Assembly (NCBI GenBank): GCA_017795045.1
Contig: CP051244.1
Span: 1,952,579-2,016,578, forward strand
Length of the DNA stretch: 64,000 nucleotides
Source of the DNA: Allomuricauda sp.
Lineage (GTDB): Bacteria; Bacteroidota; Bacteroidia; Flavobacteriales; Flavobacteriaceae
Direction of reading: 5' to 3'
Below are positions 36,483-45,300 of this stretch, in pieces. Made by a program: the position numbers and the translations under genes. A model generated the notes under the pieces. That model did no database searches. It saw only the letters and a list, made by a program, of their open reading frames with translations, and was not told where the DNA came from. How positions within the stretch are numbered: position 1 is the stretch's first letter; every line of letters starts with the position of its first letter.

Positions 36483-39392
36483 ATGAAAAGGTTATTAGTT
36501 ACATTATTTTTCTTACCCGCTCTGGTCTTTGCCCAGTACGATTCCAAACTTGATTCGCTCAACAAAGCATATGAAGGCACCACAGATATCAAAGAAAAGG
36601 CAAGGATAAAGGTAAAGATGGTGGATATCTACTTGACCATCGATAGGCAAAAAGCAAAAACTGAAATTGAAAGCGTACTGGCACTGGACAATGATGGGGA
36701 TTGTTTGGAATGCTTGGCGCTTGGTCATTTTTTTTATGGGCATTACCATGCATCTGGTGGGGACTTGAAAAATGCCATTGCTTACTATGAGAAGGCTTCC
36801 GAACTGGCCCAAAAAGCTGGGGATACTTTTTTATATAGAAAATCCAGGGCATGGATTGCCCAAGAGTACCTGAGCAACAAAATGTTTGATGAGACGGAGA
36901 AAGTGCTTACCAACCTCATCGCAGAAGTCGAGGAAGACGAGGACAAAACAGGAATAGAGGATAATTACTTCCTGTTGGCCATCTTGGATTACGAAAGAGG
37001 CTTTTTAAATCGCTCGATCGAGAACTATATCAATGTTGAAAAGAACATACAACCGGATAATCCCCTTGCAGATGTATATAGGTTCAAGGTGTACAACAAC
37101 ATAGCGCAATGCTACCGTGAACTAAAAAAGTATGGGAGTTCACTGGAGTACATTGATGCAGGTCTGGAGATGGCCAGAAAGAAGAAAGATACCTTTAATG
37201 TGATGAACCTGTTGCTCAATAAGGGAATCACCGAGGTTGTTTTGGGAGATCCATCGAAAGGTACAGGGCATTTGAAAAGTACATATGGGTACTTTACGGA
37301 TATTGGGGAGAAATACTTCCAAGGAAGCAGCGCGCTGTTCTTGGGAATCGGATTCCAGAAACAGGATAGTCTGCAATCCTCCATAGTTTATTTGGACAGT
37401 GCCGAGACCATTTATACAGAATTGGGCGATAGTCTCAGTCTGGCCGAAACACTCTCGGCCAAGGCAACCAACAACTTGACCTTGGGAAACAATACGACCG
37501 CTTTGGACCAATCGGACAAAGCTTATGGTTTGATAAAGCACTGGGAGTTCTCCCCTATACAGATAGAGGTTTTAAAGAACCATATCGACGTATTGATTGA
37601 AAATGGGGCTTTGGAAAGGGCCGTTCCCTTGCTCAGGGAAAAAGACTCCCTTGAAGCCATTCTTACGGATAGGATGGAAGCCGAAAAGTTCTACGAGCTG
37701 GAAGCCAAATACCAAACCGAAAAAAAAGAGCAGGAGATAAGCCTGCTCTCAGCCCGGAACAAACTCTCTGAACAGCGCAGGAAAAATCAAAAAATCCTAT
37801 ATATTGGGCTATTGGGGCTGTTCTTGGCCATTGCGAGCCTTTTGTTTTATGGATATAGGAACAAGCTAAGGACGGCCGAAAGGATAAAGGAACTCGACAC
37901 GCTCAAATCCCGTTTCTTTGCCAACGTCTCACACGAATTTAGGACCCCATTGACCCTGATCAAGAGTCCAGTGCAGCAATTAAGGTCCATCTCGGATGGA
38001 ACGAACCAAAAACAATTGGACCTAATCGACAACAATGCCGATCGGATGTTGGAACTTGTGGACCAGCTATTGGAACTCTCAAAAATAGAGGGAGGCCAAT
38101 TGAAGATCATCCTGAAAAAGGACAATGTTTCCTCTTTTTTAAATACCCTTCTGGAGCCGTTTCAGTTTCGGGCCAAAGAAGAGAGGGTCCCATTCGAAGT
38201 TAATGTACAGGTTTCAGAGGAGCCTCATTACTTCGATAGGGATATTCTGGCGAAAATCGTTGTCAATCTACTTTCCAATGCCTTTAAATATAGGGAAGGA
38301 GGGCCTGTTTCCTTTGTTTCAAGGATACACAATGGAAGACTTGAGTTGGAAATTGAAAACCACAATGGTCAAGTGAAAGAGAAAGACCTGCCTAAATTTT
38401 TTGAACGCTTTTACCAAAAGGATGGCACTGCGGTCGGTTTTGGAATAGGGCTGGCCTTGGTGAAGAATTTGGTAACTATTTGTGAAGGTTCCATTCATGC
38501 AAGTTTGGATAAGAGAAAAGTGATGATCTCCGTTGAAATGCCGTTGAAAAAGGATTTGAAAGATGCCATTTTGATAGAGGAAAACAATAATTCACATTCC
38601 GATCAACAGGAACAGGTCATTAAAATTGAAAGTGATGAGGTTCCCGTTTTGCTCATTGCGGACGATCATCCGGATATTCGGACCGTGCTCAAGGATATTT
38701 TCAAGGAAGATTTTACCATACTTGAAGCCAGTAATGGGGAAGAAGCTTTTGAATTGGCCCAAAAGGAAATTCCTGATATGATAATTTCAGATATCATGAT
38801 GCCCAAAAAGGACGGGTATGCATTGGTAAAGTCACTAAAGGAAAATGAACTCACGTCTTCTGTTCCGATAGTGTTGCTCACCGCCAAGGCAGGGGATGAA
38901 GCCAGATTGAAAGGTTTACTGACCCAAGCCGATGGGTATCTTACCAAGCCCTTCAATCACAAAATTGTAAAGGCAACGGTTCATCAGCTTCTCCATGAAC
39001 GCAAAAAACTACAGGAAAGGTATAGCCGAGAACTCATTTTAAGACCTGTGGATATTGCCATCAATACTGCTGATGAAAGATTTATACAACGACTGGAAAC
39101 CGTTATGGATGCCGAATTGACCAATCCGGATTTTACGACTGATGATTTTGCTTCGCGGATGAACCTGAGCCGGATGCAACTGCATAGAAAACTAAAATCC
39201 CTATTGGGGGTCTCCGCCACAGAGTTTGTCCGTAACGAACGATTGAAAGCAGCCGCGCAGCTTCTGAAAAACCCTAAACTCAGTATTGCCGAGGTGGCCT
39301 ATAGTTCAGGTTTCAACGAAGCCACCTATTTCTCGAAATGCTTTAAGGATGTTTACGGTCTTTCCCCATCCGACTTTAGGAAGACTACCTGA
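36483..39392 (+). CDS. TPR-containing hybrid histidine kinase / response regulator with AraC output
   Basis: This 969-residue one-protein signalling chain has a signal peptide (about 1-17), a periplasmic helical TPR region (to about 390), a coiled coil, one membrane helix (about 438-458), HisKA with the phospho-acceptor His near 483 in NVSHEFRTPLTLI, an HATPase_c domain (NLLSNAFKY; VGFGIGLALVKNLV), a receiver domain from about 722 (LLIADDHPD) with the phospho-acceptor Asp near 769 in IISDIMMPKKDG, and a C-terminal AraC helix-turn-helix domain (about 870-967). The sensor is TPR-based rather than propeller-based as in glycan HTCS proteins. It lies just upstream of the exported-protein gene run, whose promoter has tandem repeats fitting AraC-type binding. 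Confidence 0.9.
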   Translation: MKRLLVTLFFLPALVFAQYDSKLDSLNKAYEGTTDIKEKARIKVKMVDIYLTIDRQKAKTEIESVLALDNDGDCLECLALGHFFYGHYHASGGDLKNAIAYYEKASELAQKAGDTFLYRKSRAWIAQEYLSNKMFDETEKVLTNLIAEVEEDEDKTGIEDNYFLLAILDYERGFLNRSIENYINVEKNIQPDNPLADVYRFKVYNNIAQCYRELKKYGSSLEYIDAGLEMARKKKDTFNVMNLLLNKGITEVVLGDPSKGTGHLKSTYGYFTDIGEKYFQGSSALFLGIGFQKQDSLQSSIVYLDSAETIYTELGDSLSLAETLSAKATNNLTLGNNTTALDQSDKAYGLIKHWEFSPIQIEVLKNHIDVLIENGALERAVPLLREKDSLEAILTDRMEAEKFYELEAKYQTEKKEQEISLLSARNKLSEQRRKNQKILYIGLLGLFLAIASLLFYGYRNKLRTAERIKELDTLKSRFFANVSHEFRTPLTLIKSPVQQLRSISDGTNQKQLDLIDNNADRMLELVDQLLELSKIEGGQLKIILKKDNVSSFLNTLLEPFQFRAKEERVPFEVNVQVSEEPHYFDRDILAKIVVNLLSNAFKYREGGPVSFVSRIHNGRLELEIENHNGQVKEKDLPKFFERFYQKDGTAVGFGIGLALVKNLVTICEGSIHASLDKRKVMISVEMPLKKDLKDAILIEENNNSHSDQQEQVIKIESDEVPVLLIADDHPDIRTVLKDIFKEDFTILEASNGEEAFELAQKEIPDMIISDIMMPKKDGYALVKSLKENELTSSVPIVLLTAKAGDEARLKGLLTQADGYLTKPFNHKIVKATVHQLLHERKKLQERYSRELILRPVDIAINTADERFIQRLETVMDAELTNPDFTTDDFASRMNLSRMQLHRKLKSLLGVSATEFVRNERLKAAAQLLKNPKLSIAEVAYSSGFNEATYFSKCFKDVYGLSPSDFRKTT

Positions 39393-39445
39393 TTTCCCTT
39401 ATTTCTTAATCCCATAGCATGCCCTTTTAAAGGGAGCGTTCCCTA

Positions 39446-39476
39446 TGTTACATATACCCATGGTATCTGTTACATA
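39446..39476 (+). promoter_or_regulatory. tandem TGTTACATA direct repeats upstream of the exported-protein operon
   Basis: TGTTACATA occurs at 39446-39454 and again at 39468-39476, exactly 22 bases apart, so both copies face the same side of the helix. AraC-family activators bind direct repeats spaced by about two turns. The downstream copy would abut the -33 region of the promoter whose -7 element is at 39505-39512. Binding by the adjacent kinase/AraC protein is inferred. Confidence 0.6.
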
Positions 39477-39504
39477 ATTACATGATGCTATCCAAAGCAT
39501 CCCA

Positions 39505-39512
39505 TAGCTTTG
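39505..39512 (+). promoter_or_regulatory. -7 element of the exported-protein operon
   Basis: TAGCTTTG matches TAnnTTTG. No TTTG stands at the -33 position (near 39482), as expected for an activator-dependent promoter. Transcription would start near 39518. Confidence 0.45.
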
Positions 39513-39517
39513 GAACA

Positions 39518-39682
39518 ATGAAGTCACGCAACGGCAAACCCCTGCACTATAGAGGGGAAATGGACCATCTCCCCAATACCAGGATCTATTTGAACATAAA
39601 GTATTTGGAGAAGGGCCATTATGAACTGAACATCATCAACAAACATAAGTTGATCAAGAAGATACATTTCAACAAAAAGTAA
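39518..39682 (+). CDS. small basic protein, sorting-domain-like (54 residues)
   Basis: A short frame whose second half (TRIYLNIKYLEKGHYELNII, then NKHKLIKKIHFNKK) closely resembles the beta-sandwich end of type IX secretion sorting domains, which read LPKGxYxxxI...K-K. The frame is open from ATG 39482 (66 residues), but a -7 element at 39505-39512 places the transcript start near 39518, so ATG 39518 (54 residues) is preferred; ATG 39560 (40 residues) is also possible. There is no passenger domain and no signal peptide. It could be a small protein or a remnant of a longer gene. The next gene starts eight bases on. Confidence 0.4.
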   Translation: MKSRNGKPLHYRGEMDHLPNTRIYLNIKYLEKGHYELNIINKHKLIKKIHFNKK

Positions 39683-39689
39683 GCACATC

Positions 39690-40265
39690 ATGAAAACAAA
39701 GACAATCATGCTTATTCTTCTGGGAGGAACATTGCTGATTCCTTTACAGCACACCGAGGCGCAGTTTCTTAAAAAGTTGGGCAAAAAAGCCAAAGAAAGT
39801 GCTGAACGTGGGGTGGAACGAACCGTGGAACGCAAGGCGGAACAAAAAGCTGAAGAGAGTACGGAAAAGGCCATTGAAACCGTTTTTGGCGTACCCAAAA
39901 GTGTGATGGACAAAAAGGAAGATAACGAGAAGGATGGCCTTGAGGGCATTTGGTACTATGAATCCCTTGAAGGGGTGCCCGGATACGAAAACCTGAACGA
40001 TTGTGGCAAGAAATCCAACATCACCTATTCGGCCAACAGCTATCATGTCCAGTTTTATGATAATGACTGTAATCTACTTACCGATAGTGGAGGCACTTTT
40101 GAGTTGGAGGACAACATCATGAAAGTTACTGCCGAGGCAAAGGATGAGATGAGCACAACCAAGATAACCACCACCCAGACCATTATGGAACAGACCCAAA
40201 ACCGGTTGGTCATGAAAGATGATATGAGTGGGGCTGTGGTGACATTGGTAAGGGAAAAGGAATAA
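39690..40265 (+). CDS. exported hypothetical protein with amphipathic charged helix
   Basis: This 191-residue protein has a signal peptide (about 1-25, ending TEAQ), then a long helix of alternating Lys, Glu and Ala (FLKKLGKKAKESAERGV and onward to about 68) of a type that recurs at the start of flavobacterial exported proteins. The C-terminal part (about 85-191) is beta-rich with an early Trp-Tyr-Tyr and one Cys pair candidate (Cys about 110 and 127), suggesting a small lipocalin-like barrel. The function is unknown. It is a member of the run of exported proteins under the TGTTACATA promoter. Confidence 0.7.
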   Translation: MKTKTIMLILLGGTLLIPLQHTEAQFLKKLGKKAKESAERGVERTVERKAEQKAEESTEKAIETVFGVPKSVMDKKEDNEKDGLEGIWYYESLEGVPGYENLNDCGKKSNITYSANSYHVQFYDNDCNLLTDSGGTFELEDNIMKVTAEAKDEMSTTKITTTQTIMEQTQNRLVMKDDMSGAVVTLVREKE

Positions 40266-40280
40266 TCAATCAGAATCAGT

Positions 40281-40901
40281 ATGGAAACCAAAAAGATTTC
40301 AATCATTTTTTTTGCAGTAGTGCTCTTCATGGCCTGCGGACAGACGAACAAAAAAGGAGGAGAGACCACTTCTGAGGGGAAGGTGGAGACCACCGCCAAG
40401 AGTAAAGTAGATACAAATGGAATTGACCTTAAGCAACATGGGGATTACACCAACCTTTATGCCTCCAGCTCCCAATGTAAGTTAACGGCTGAAGAAGTGG
40501 CCACCCTGTACGGTATTACCGTTGCGGACATGAAGGAAACCTCCAATGGTCCCAGTGGTCAAGGATATTTATGCAGTTACAATCTAACGCTCAGGGATGG
40601 CAGTCAATCCGTTTTTGGCCTCACATTCTTCCAAAAACCTATGTCCGATGTACAGTCGGAAATCTCGAGTTGGCAGTCGGGCTCCTATGAGAAAAGGTTT
40701 CTAAGGATAAGCAATTCAGGCGATCACTATATCTGGAAACATCCCAATCAGGGTTATTTCATCCTTCAAAATCCAAACTACGCCAATGGAATCCAAATCC
40801 GGTATAGAACCATGTTCAAGGTGGACAAAACCCAAAGCGAATATCTGGAGCAAAAAGGTATTCAGGCAATTGATTACTTAATCGAAAAATACAAGAACTA
40901 A
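40281..40901 (+). CDS. lipoprotein of unknown function
   Basis: This 206-residue protein has a lipobox at FMACGQ (lipidated Cys19), followed by a Lys/Thr-rich linker (about 20-50) and a globular domain. The globular domain contains two cysteines (SSQCKLTAEEVATLYGI and GYLCSYNLTL) that could form a disulfide, and its pattern resembles small bacterial proteins that respond to or bind periplasmic ligands, without a recognised family. It follows the previous gene after 15 bases and precedes the next by four, so all are one transcript. Confidence 0.7.
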   Translation: METKKISIIFFAVVLFMACGQTNKKGGETTSEGKVETTAKSKVDTNGIDLKQHGDYTNLYASSSQCKLTAEEVATLYGITVADMKETSNGPSGQGYLCSYNLTLRDGSQSVFGLTFFQKPMSDVQSEISSWQSGSYEKRFLRISNSGDHYIWKHPNQGYFILQNPNYANGIQIRYRTMFKVDKTQSEYLEQKGIQAIDYLIEKYKN

Positions 40902-40905
40902 TATC

Positions 40906-42315
40906 ATGAAACAGTCAAAGATCATATTGTTGTTCGGATTTATCTTCATGGGATGCCTTCAAGCATTTGCCCAGCCCTACACCTTGGACAAAGCCATAAG
41001 GCCCATTCAATTGATGCTTTCGGAAGATACCCGAGATGGGCATGAAGGGGAGAAAGGGATGGTGTTCTTCAATCGTATGACTGATTCCACCATGTACCAT
41101 TTCGTGACGGGACATTCAATGTTCCAGTTTTTAGACGTTTTGGTCACCAGCTTGGATGGAAGCCCTTTGGAGGTCAGTTTAAACCAGGACATTTGGAACG
41201 ATGAGTACAACAAAAAAAGCACAGGTTCTTCCCCGGACGGAATGGTCCGGTTTCAACTCCGGGCGGAGGGTAAATTCGGTATCAAAATAGAGACGGAAAA
41301 TCCCACCAACTCACTCTACAACATTACTGTATTGGCAAGCCCTGAAGAAAAGAGTTATCTGGGCAGCGCTTTTAGAAAAATCAAACAGAGTGAGATGAAA
41401 TCAGGAGGTGATGCAAAGGTCAATACAAGTACAGGGGCCATATCATCAGATGGAAATGACAACAGCGACAAAGGCGGTGGTACTTGGCTCTACATTGCAT
41501 TGGGTGTAGCACTTCTGGTCATTGGGGTGCTTGTTGGAAAATTAATGGGTAAAAAGGGAAAGAACACTACAATACTATTGCTCTTCATCTTCTTGGTTCC
41601 CCTTGGCACAAAAGCCCAAAACTATTGGGAAGGAAATGTCATGACCATGGAGCAATTTGAAAATTGGAAAACCCAGTTTGAGCATGATCAGGATATGTTG
41701 AAAACCGAATTGGAGGTGCTCAAAAGTGAAAGGGCCGGTATGAAAAAGGGAATTGAAAACCTAAATAAGACCCTTTCCAATATACGATCCACATGGACCA
41801 CGGTTAAAAACCTGTACAGCTCGTATACGGGATTGAGTTCTTGTATCAATTCCACACCCCCATCCGGCGCACCTAGTATTCCATCCATCTGTACCGAAAT
41901 CTCAATGAGCGAAGATGGTAAAATATTGGAGGATGAGGACGAGGGCTGCGCGAGCTGTTTTGTGGAAGCTCGGCAAAAGTTCAATGAGAGACGCTATCTT
42001 TTTGAACGTTTGGCCACCATCTATAAATGCACTAAAAAGTTCACCAATGCGGCCATAGCATTTGGTGACAATGCCTCTGGAGTGCACGGTGTGGCCGGTT
42101 TGGCCTGGCAGGGCGAACGCATCAAAATACTAAAATCCGTGGAAGACCTTGAGAAAGCATACGATAATAAATATGCCGAAATGCTGCAGGACCTAGCCGA
42201 TGCCATGATGGAACTCAACGTATGCGAGGCCAAATATGGCGTGGAGGATTGGTACGATCGCTTTGGCTATATGTATTTTGAATTCATGAAAGAGAAGTAC
42301 GCAAGAAAAGACTGA
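40906..42315 (+). CDS. exported two-part protein with internal signal-peptide-like segment
   Basis: This 469-residue protein has a signal peptide (about 1-24), a beta-rich exported domain (about 25-165), a linker, a membrane helix near 195-213 (LYIALGVALLVIGVLVG), and then a second segment starting MGKKGKNTTILLLFIFLVP and ending in GTKAQ at about residue 238. That segment is a perfect signal peptide in its own right. It is followed by a coiled-coil helical domain (about 250-300) and a Cys-containing C-terminal domain. The internal ATG at 41545 is in frame. Either two genes have fused or two products are made. No family was recognised. Confidence 0.65.
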   Translation: MKQSKIILLFGFIFMGCLQAFAQPYTLDKAIRPIQLMLSEDTRDGHEGEKGMVFFNRMTDSTMYHFVTGHSMFQFLDVLVTSLDGSPLEVSLNQDIWNDEYNKKSTGSSPDGMVRFQLRAEGKFGIKIETENPTNSLYNITVLASPEEKSYLGSAFRKIKQSEMKSGGDAKVNTSTGAISSDGNDNSDKGGGTWLYIALGVALLVIGVLVGKLMGKKGKNTTILLLFIFLVPLGTKAQNYWEGNVMTMEQFENWKTQFEHDQDMLKTELEVLKSERAGMKKGIENLNKTLSNIRSTWTTVKNLYSSYTGLSSCINSTPPSGAPSIPSICTEISMSEDGKILEDEDEGCASCFVEARQKFNERRYLFERLATIYKCTKKFTNAAIAFGDNASGVHGVAGLAWQGERIKILKSVEDLEKAYDNKYAEMLQDLADAMMELNVCEAKYGVEDWYDRFGYMYFEFMKEKYARKD

Positions 42316-42318
42316 GCC

Positions 42319-42723
42319 ATGAAACCTTTTGTGCCGATACTGATTTTTGCCTTTTGCATAACCCTTTGGTCCGGCTGCAAAACCCAATCTGTGGGAACGG
42401 GCATTTCCAACATCAACACGGACATTGTTGGTTCTTGGGAAGGATGCGATGGACGTGTGGTAACCTTCACCAAGGAGGAAAATGGCGAGATATATGGTCG
42501 CTATACCCAATTGGGCGGACTTAAAAAATACAACTTCTCCCAAGACGAAATAGGGTATCAAGTGGTGAAACAAAGTTTGGGAACTTACACAGGATCGGTA
42601 AAATGGCGTAGTACCACAGGTACTGAGACCTGGAAAAAAGTGACCATCATCATTGAGGGGGATACTTATAAGGATGACAGTTCGGATGGTTGCAGCAAAA
42701 ACATGAAACGCATTATACCGTGA
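42319..42723 (+). CDS. small lipoprotein of unknown function
   Basis: This 134-residue protein has a lipobox at LWSGCKTQ (Cys20) and a small beta domain beginning IVGSWEGCDGRVVTFTKEENG, a layout shared with small lipocalin-like or META-like barrels. Two further cysteines (about 46 and 128) may form a disulfide. The stop overlaps the next start by one base (TGATG), so translation is coupled to the OmpA-family gene. Confidence 0.68.
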   Translation: MKPFVPILIFAFCITLWSGCKTQSVGTGISNINTDIVGSWEGCDGRVVTFTKEENGEIYGRYTQLGGLKKYNFSQDEIGYQVVKQSLGTYTGSVKWRSTTGTETWKKVTIIIEGDTYKDDSSDGCSKNMKRIIP

Positions 42724-44462
42724 TGGAAAGATGGATCTACATAGCGATGGTCTTGGTGGTCTTTAATTTTTCATGTAAAGATCAAGAACAGGACAAAAAG
42801 GGCACCCAATCCAATGAAAAGGGAACAGGAGCATCAGAGGCTGAAATCACCAACAGTAAAAAAAATGATGATGGTCTTTCGGATTTGAACCTAGAGGATA
42901 TGTTCAAAGGGGATGTGGATATTGAAGGTGCGGCCATGGTCTTTTCCCAAATGATGGGAACGGTCTCCATTGAGAAAAAAAGGCTTATCCAAACCGATAT
43001 CGACTCTTTAAAAAGCCTTTTGGAACAGCATCCCAACTTAAGCCAAGCCATCGCCATTGAAGAAAACACGGTGGATGTAGACTTTTCAAAACTTTTAGAG
43101 GCTATGTCCGAAATGGAGCCACAAGACCTCAATACACTAAATGGCATCCTTCCCAAGATTACAAGTTCAGCAGCCGCTGGTTCAGGGAGGCCGGATCATC
43201 CGTTTGCCAGTACTTTTTTTGAGCAGGACCTCAAGGAAATTTCCAGTGGAAGCATACAAAAAAGGGTGGAGAACAAAAGATTGTACCAAAATCTCAGGGA
43301 TGCCAGTCCGGAGGAGGCCAAACAACTATTGGCCGATCATTATGGCATTGACCTTGAAGAAGTAGAGCTCTTAAATAGTATTGAAAAGCAATCTGGCATC
43401 CTGAATGAGAAGCAGGCCCAAAATCTTACCGATCCTGTTTATAGCAATGCAGTGGAGATGGCACTCGATGATCCGAAAACATCTTCAAACTTCAAGGCAT
43501 TGATCAAAGAGAACAAGGAAATGCAAAAACGAAGTGCGGACAAGTTCCTAAAAAAATCATCCAGTGCCCGTGAAGCCTTTTATAAGCTTAATCCGGGATG
43601 GTACTCAGAGACGTCGGATGAAATTGGAAATACTTATGCCGATACCCGAAACAAGCAAATATATCTGCCCTTGGGCAAGCGTTCCTTTGCGGATGCGGTG
43701 GTTGATTTTGACCCCGGAAATGGCGGTCAATATCCAGAAGGGGCCCTACACGAACCCGATTTGACCGTGGAACTTGCCCGGCTCAACCAAGCAAAGCCGG
43801 AAATGTGCAGCATTGGATTGAAAGGAGTGCTTACGGTGCAATTCTTGGACAATGCCATTACTGATGTGAATGGCCCAGACCTGTATGTATTTGAAGCCGG
43901 AGCCATAGAACCTACGGTTCTGGAGTTGTCCAAAGATGGAAATAATTGGCTTGAGGTAGGCAAGATCGAGGGGGGTACGGCCATGGTGGATATCCATGAC
44001 TTTGTAAGACCAGGAGAAACCTTTACCTACGTCCGCCTGACCGATTTGGAAACCAGAAGTGGCGTTCCCGGTGCGGATGTGGATGCCGTGGCGGCCATTG
44101 GCGGGGCGCTTCGGTTGAATCTGGACAGTTCGGTATTGTTTGAATTTGGGAAGTACGACCTAAGACCGGAAGCAGAGACATTGCTTATGGAATTGATTCC
44201 AGAGATAGAGCGTATGGGCAAGGGAACCATTGTGGTGGAGGGGCACACGGACAACGTGGGAAGTGTCCAAGCCAATAAACAACTTTCCGAACAACGGGCC
44301 AATAGCGTTAGTACCCTATTGAAAAGTTTGATGTCAGCTTCGGCAGACCATTTTAGCTGGGAAATAAAGGGTCTTGGAGATACCCAACCCATAGCTCCCA
44401 ATGACAATGATGAAAACCGGCAAAAAAATCGTAGGGTAGAACTATTGGTGTTGCCCAAATAG
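42723..44462 (+). CDS. OmpA-family lipoprotein with discoidin-like middle domain
   Basis: This 579-residue protein is lipidated at Cys18 (VVFNFSCKDQ). An acidic helical region (about 20-230) is followed by a beta domain (about 330-460; DLYVFEAGAIEPTVLELSKD, NNWLEVGKIEGGTAMVDIH) of a type seen in OmpA-family surface proteins and similar to discoidin folds. The C-terminal 110 residues form an OmpA domain (FEFGKYDLRPEAETLL; VEGHTDNVGS; NRRVELLV), which binds diaminopimelate in peptidoglycan. It lacks an outer-membrane barrel, so it probably links a lipid anchor to the cell wall. ATG 42723 is used because upstream starts overlap the previous gene. Confidence 0.85.
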   Translation: MERWIYIAMVLVVFNFSCKDQEQDKKGTQSNEKGTGASEAEITNSKKNDDGLSDLNLEDMFKGDVDIEGAAMVFSQMMGTVSIEKKRLIQTDIDSLKSLLEQHPNLSQAIAIEENTVDVDFSKLLEAMSEMEPQDLNTLNGILPKITSSAAAGSGRPDHPFASTFFEQDLKEISSGSIQKRVENKRLYQNLRDASPEEAKQLLADHYGIDLEEVELLNSIEKQSGILNEKQAQNLTDPVYSNAVEMALDDPKTSSNFKALIKENKEMQKRSADKFLKKSSSAREAFYKLNPGWYSETSDEIGNTYADTRNKQIYLPLGKRSFADAVVDFDPGNGGQYPEGALHEPDLTVELARLNQAKPEMCSIGLKGVLTVQFLDNAITDVNGPDLYVFEAGAIEPTVLELSKDGNNWLEVGKIEGGTAMVDIHDFVRPGETFTYVRLTDLETRSGVPGADVDAVAAIGGALRLNLDSSVLFEFGKYDLRPEAETLLMELIPEIERMGKGTIVVEGHTDNVGSVQANKQLSEQRANSVSTLLKSLMSASADHFSWEIKGLGDTQPIAPNDNDENRQKNRRVELLVLPK

Positions 44463-44506
44463 ATCTGTAGAGGGTTGGAATAGTATAAATCAAAAAATCA
44501 GAAAAA

Positions 44507-45193
44507 ATGAAAACTTGGATTACCACAGTAATGCTATTGTTTGCTTTGACCATTTTTGGGCAGGGCGATTGCAGTAAATATTACCCTTTTGGTGAGGGTA
44601 CTGTCTCCGAATTTGAATCCTATGACAGAAAGGGCAAGTTAGAGGCCAAAATGAAGTACACCGTGAACAATGTGTCCCATACTGGAGGGGCCACAACGGC
44701 AACGGTCAATTCAGAGCTGTTTGACAAGAAAGGACAACTCATAATGTCGAATGAGTTCGATATGGGATGTGACGGTTCCACTGTGACCATGGACTTCAAA
44801 TCGTTGATGAACTCAGCAAGGATGCAACAGTTTCAAAACGGGGAAGCAACGATTACCGGTACCAATGTGGAGATTCCCAACACACTAACACCTGAGCAGA
44901 CCCTAGCAGATGCTTCGGTGAACATTACCATGGACATGGGGGGCATGAAAATGAACATGGAGACCCGGATAACCGATAGAAAGGTAATCGGCATGGAAAC
45001 CATAACCACCCCTGCTGGTACATTTAAGTGCGTGGCCATTACACAGACCTCACAGGTTAAAATGATGGTGGCCAATCAAAAAGGAATTCAAAAAACTTGG
45101 CTGGCCGAAGGTGTGGGAATGGTAAAGAACGAATATTACAATGCCAATGGAAAACTGCAGGGTACCACTGTGTTAATGGCCTTCTCAAAATAA
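44507..45193 (+). CDS. exported TapB/DUF3108-like protein
   Basis: This 228-residue protein has a signal peptide (about 1-18, ending IFGQ) and a beta-rich domain with a repeated meander pattern: YYPFGEGTVSEFESYDRKGKL, TPAGTFKCVAITQTSQVKMM, TWLAEGVGMVKNEYYNANGK. This matches the TapB/DUF3108 group of periplasmic proteins, thought to be beta-barrel-like ligand binders. The start is 44 bases after the OmpA gene. The role is unknown, but the presence of this family in an exported-protein operon supports an envelope function. Confidence 0.7.
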   Translation: MKTWITTVMLLFALTIFGQGDCSKYYPFGEGTVSEFESYDRKGKLEAKMKYTVNNVSHTGGATTATVNSELFDKKGQLIMSNEFDMGCDGSTVTMDFKSLMNSARMQQFQNGEATITGTNVEIPNTLTPEQTLADASVNITMDMGGMKMNMETRITDRKVIGMETITTPAGTFKCVAITQTSQVKMMVANQKGIQKTWLAEGVGMVKNEYYNANGKLQGTTVLMAFSK

Positions 45194-45300
45194 TATCATC
45201 AAGGTACGGTTCCCACGAAAGGGGATCATCGCCATACATTAACCATTAAAAACCCTATTCACCCCTGATAGGTATTCCTTTCTTGGGACAGGGGCTTATT

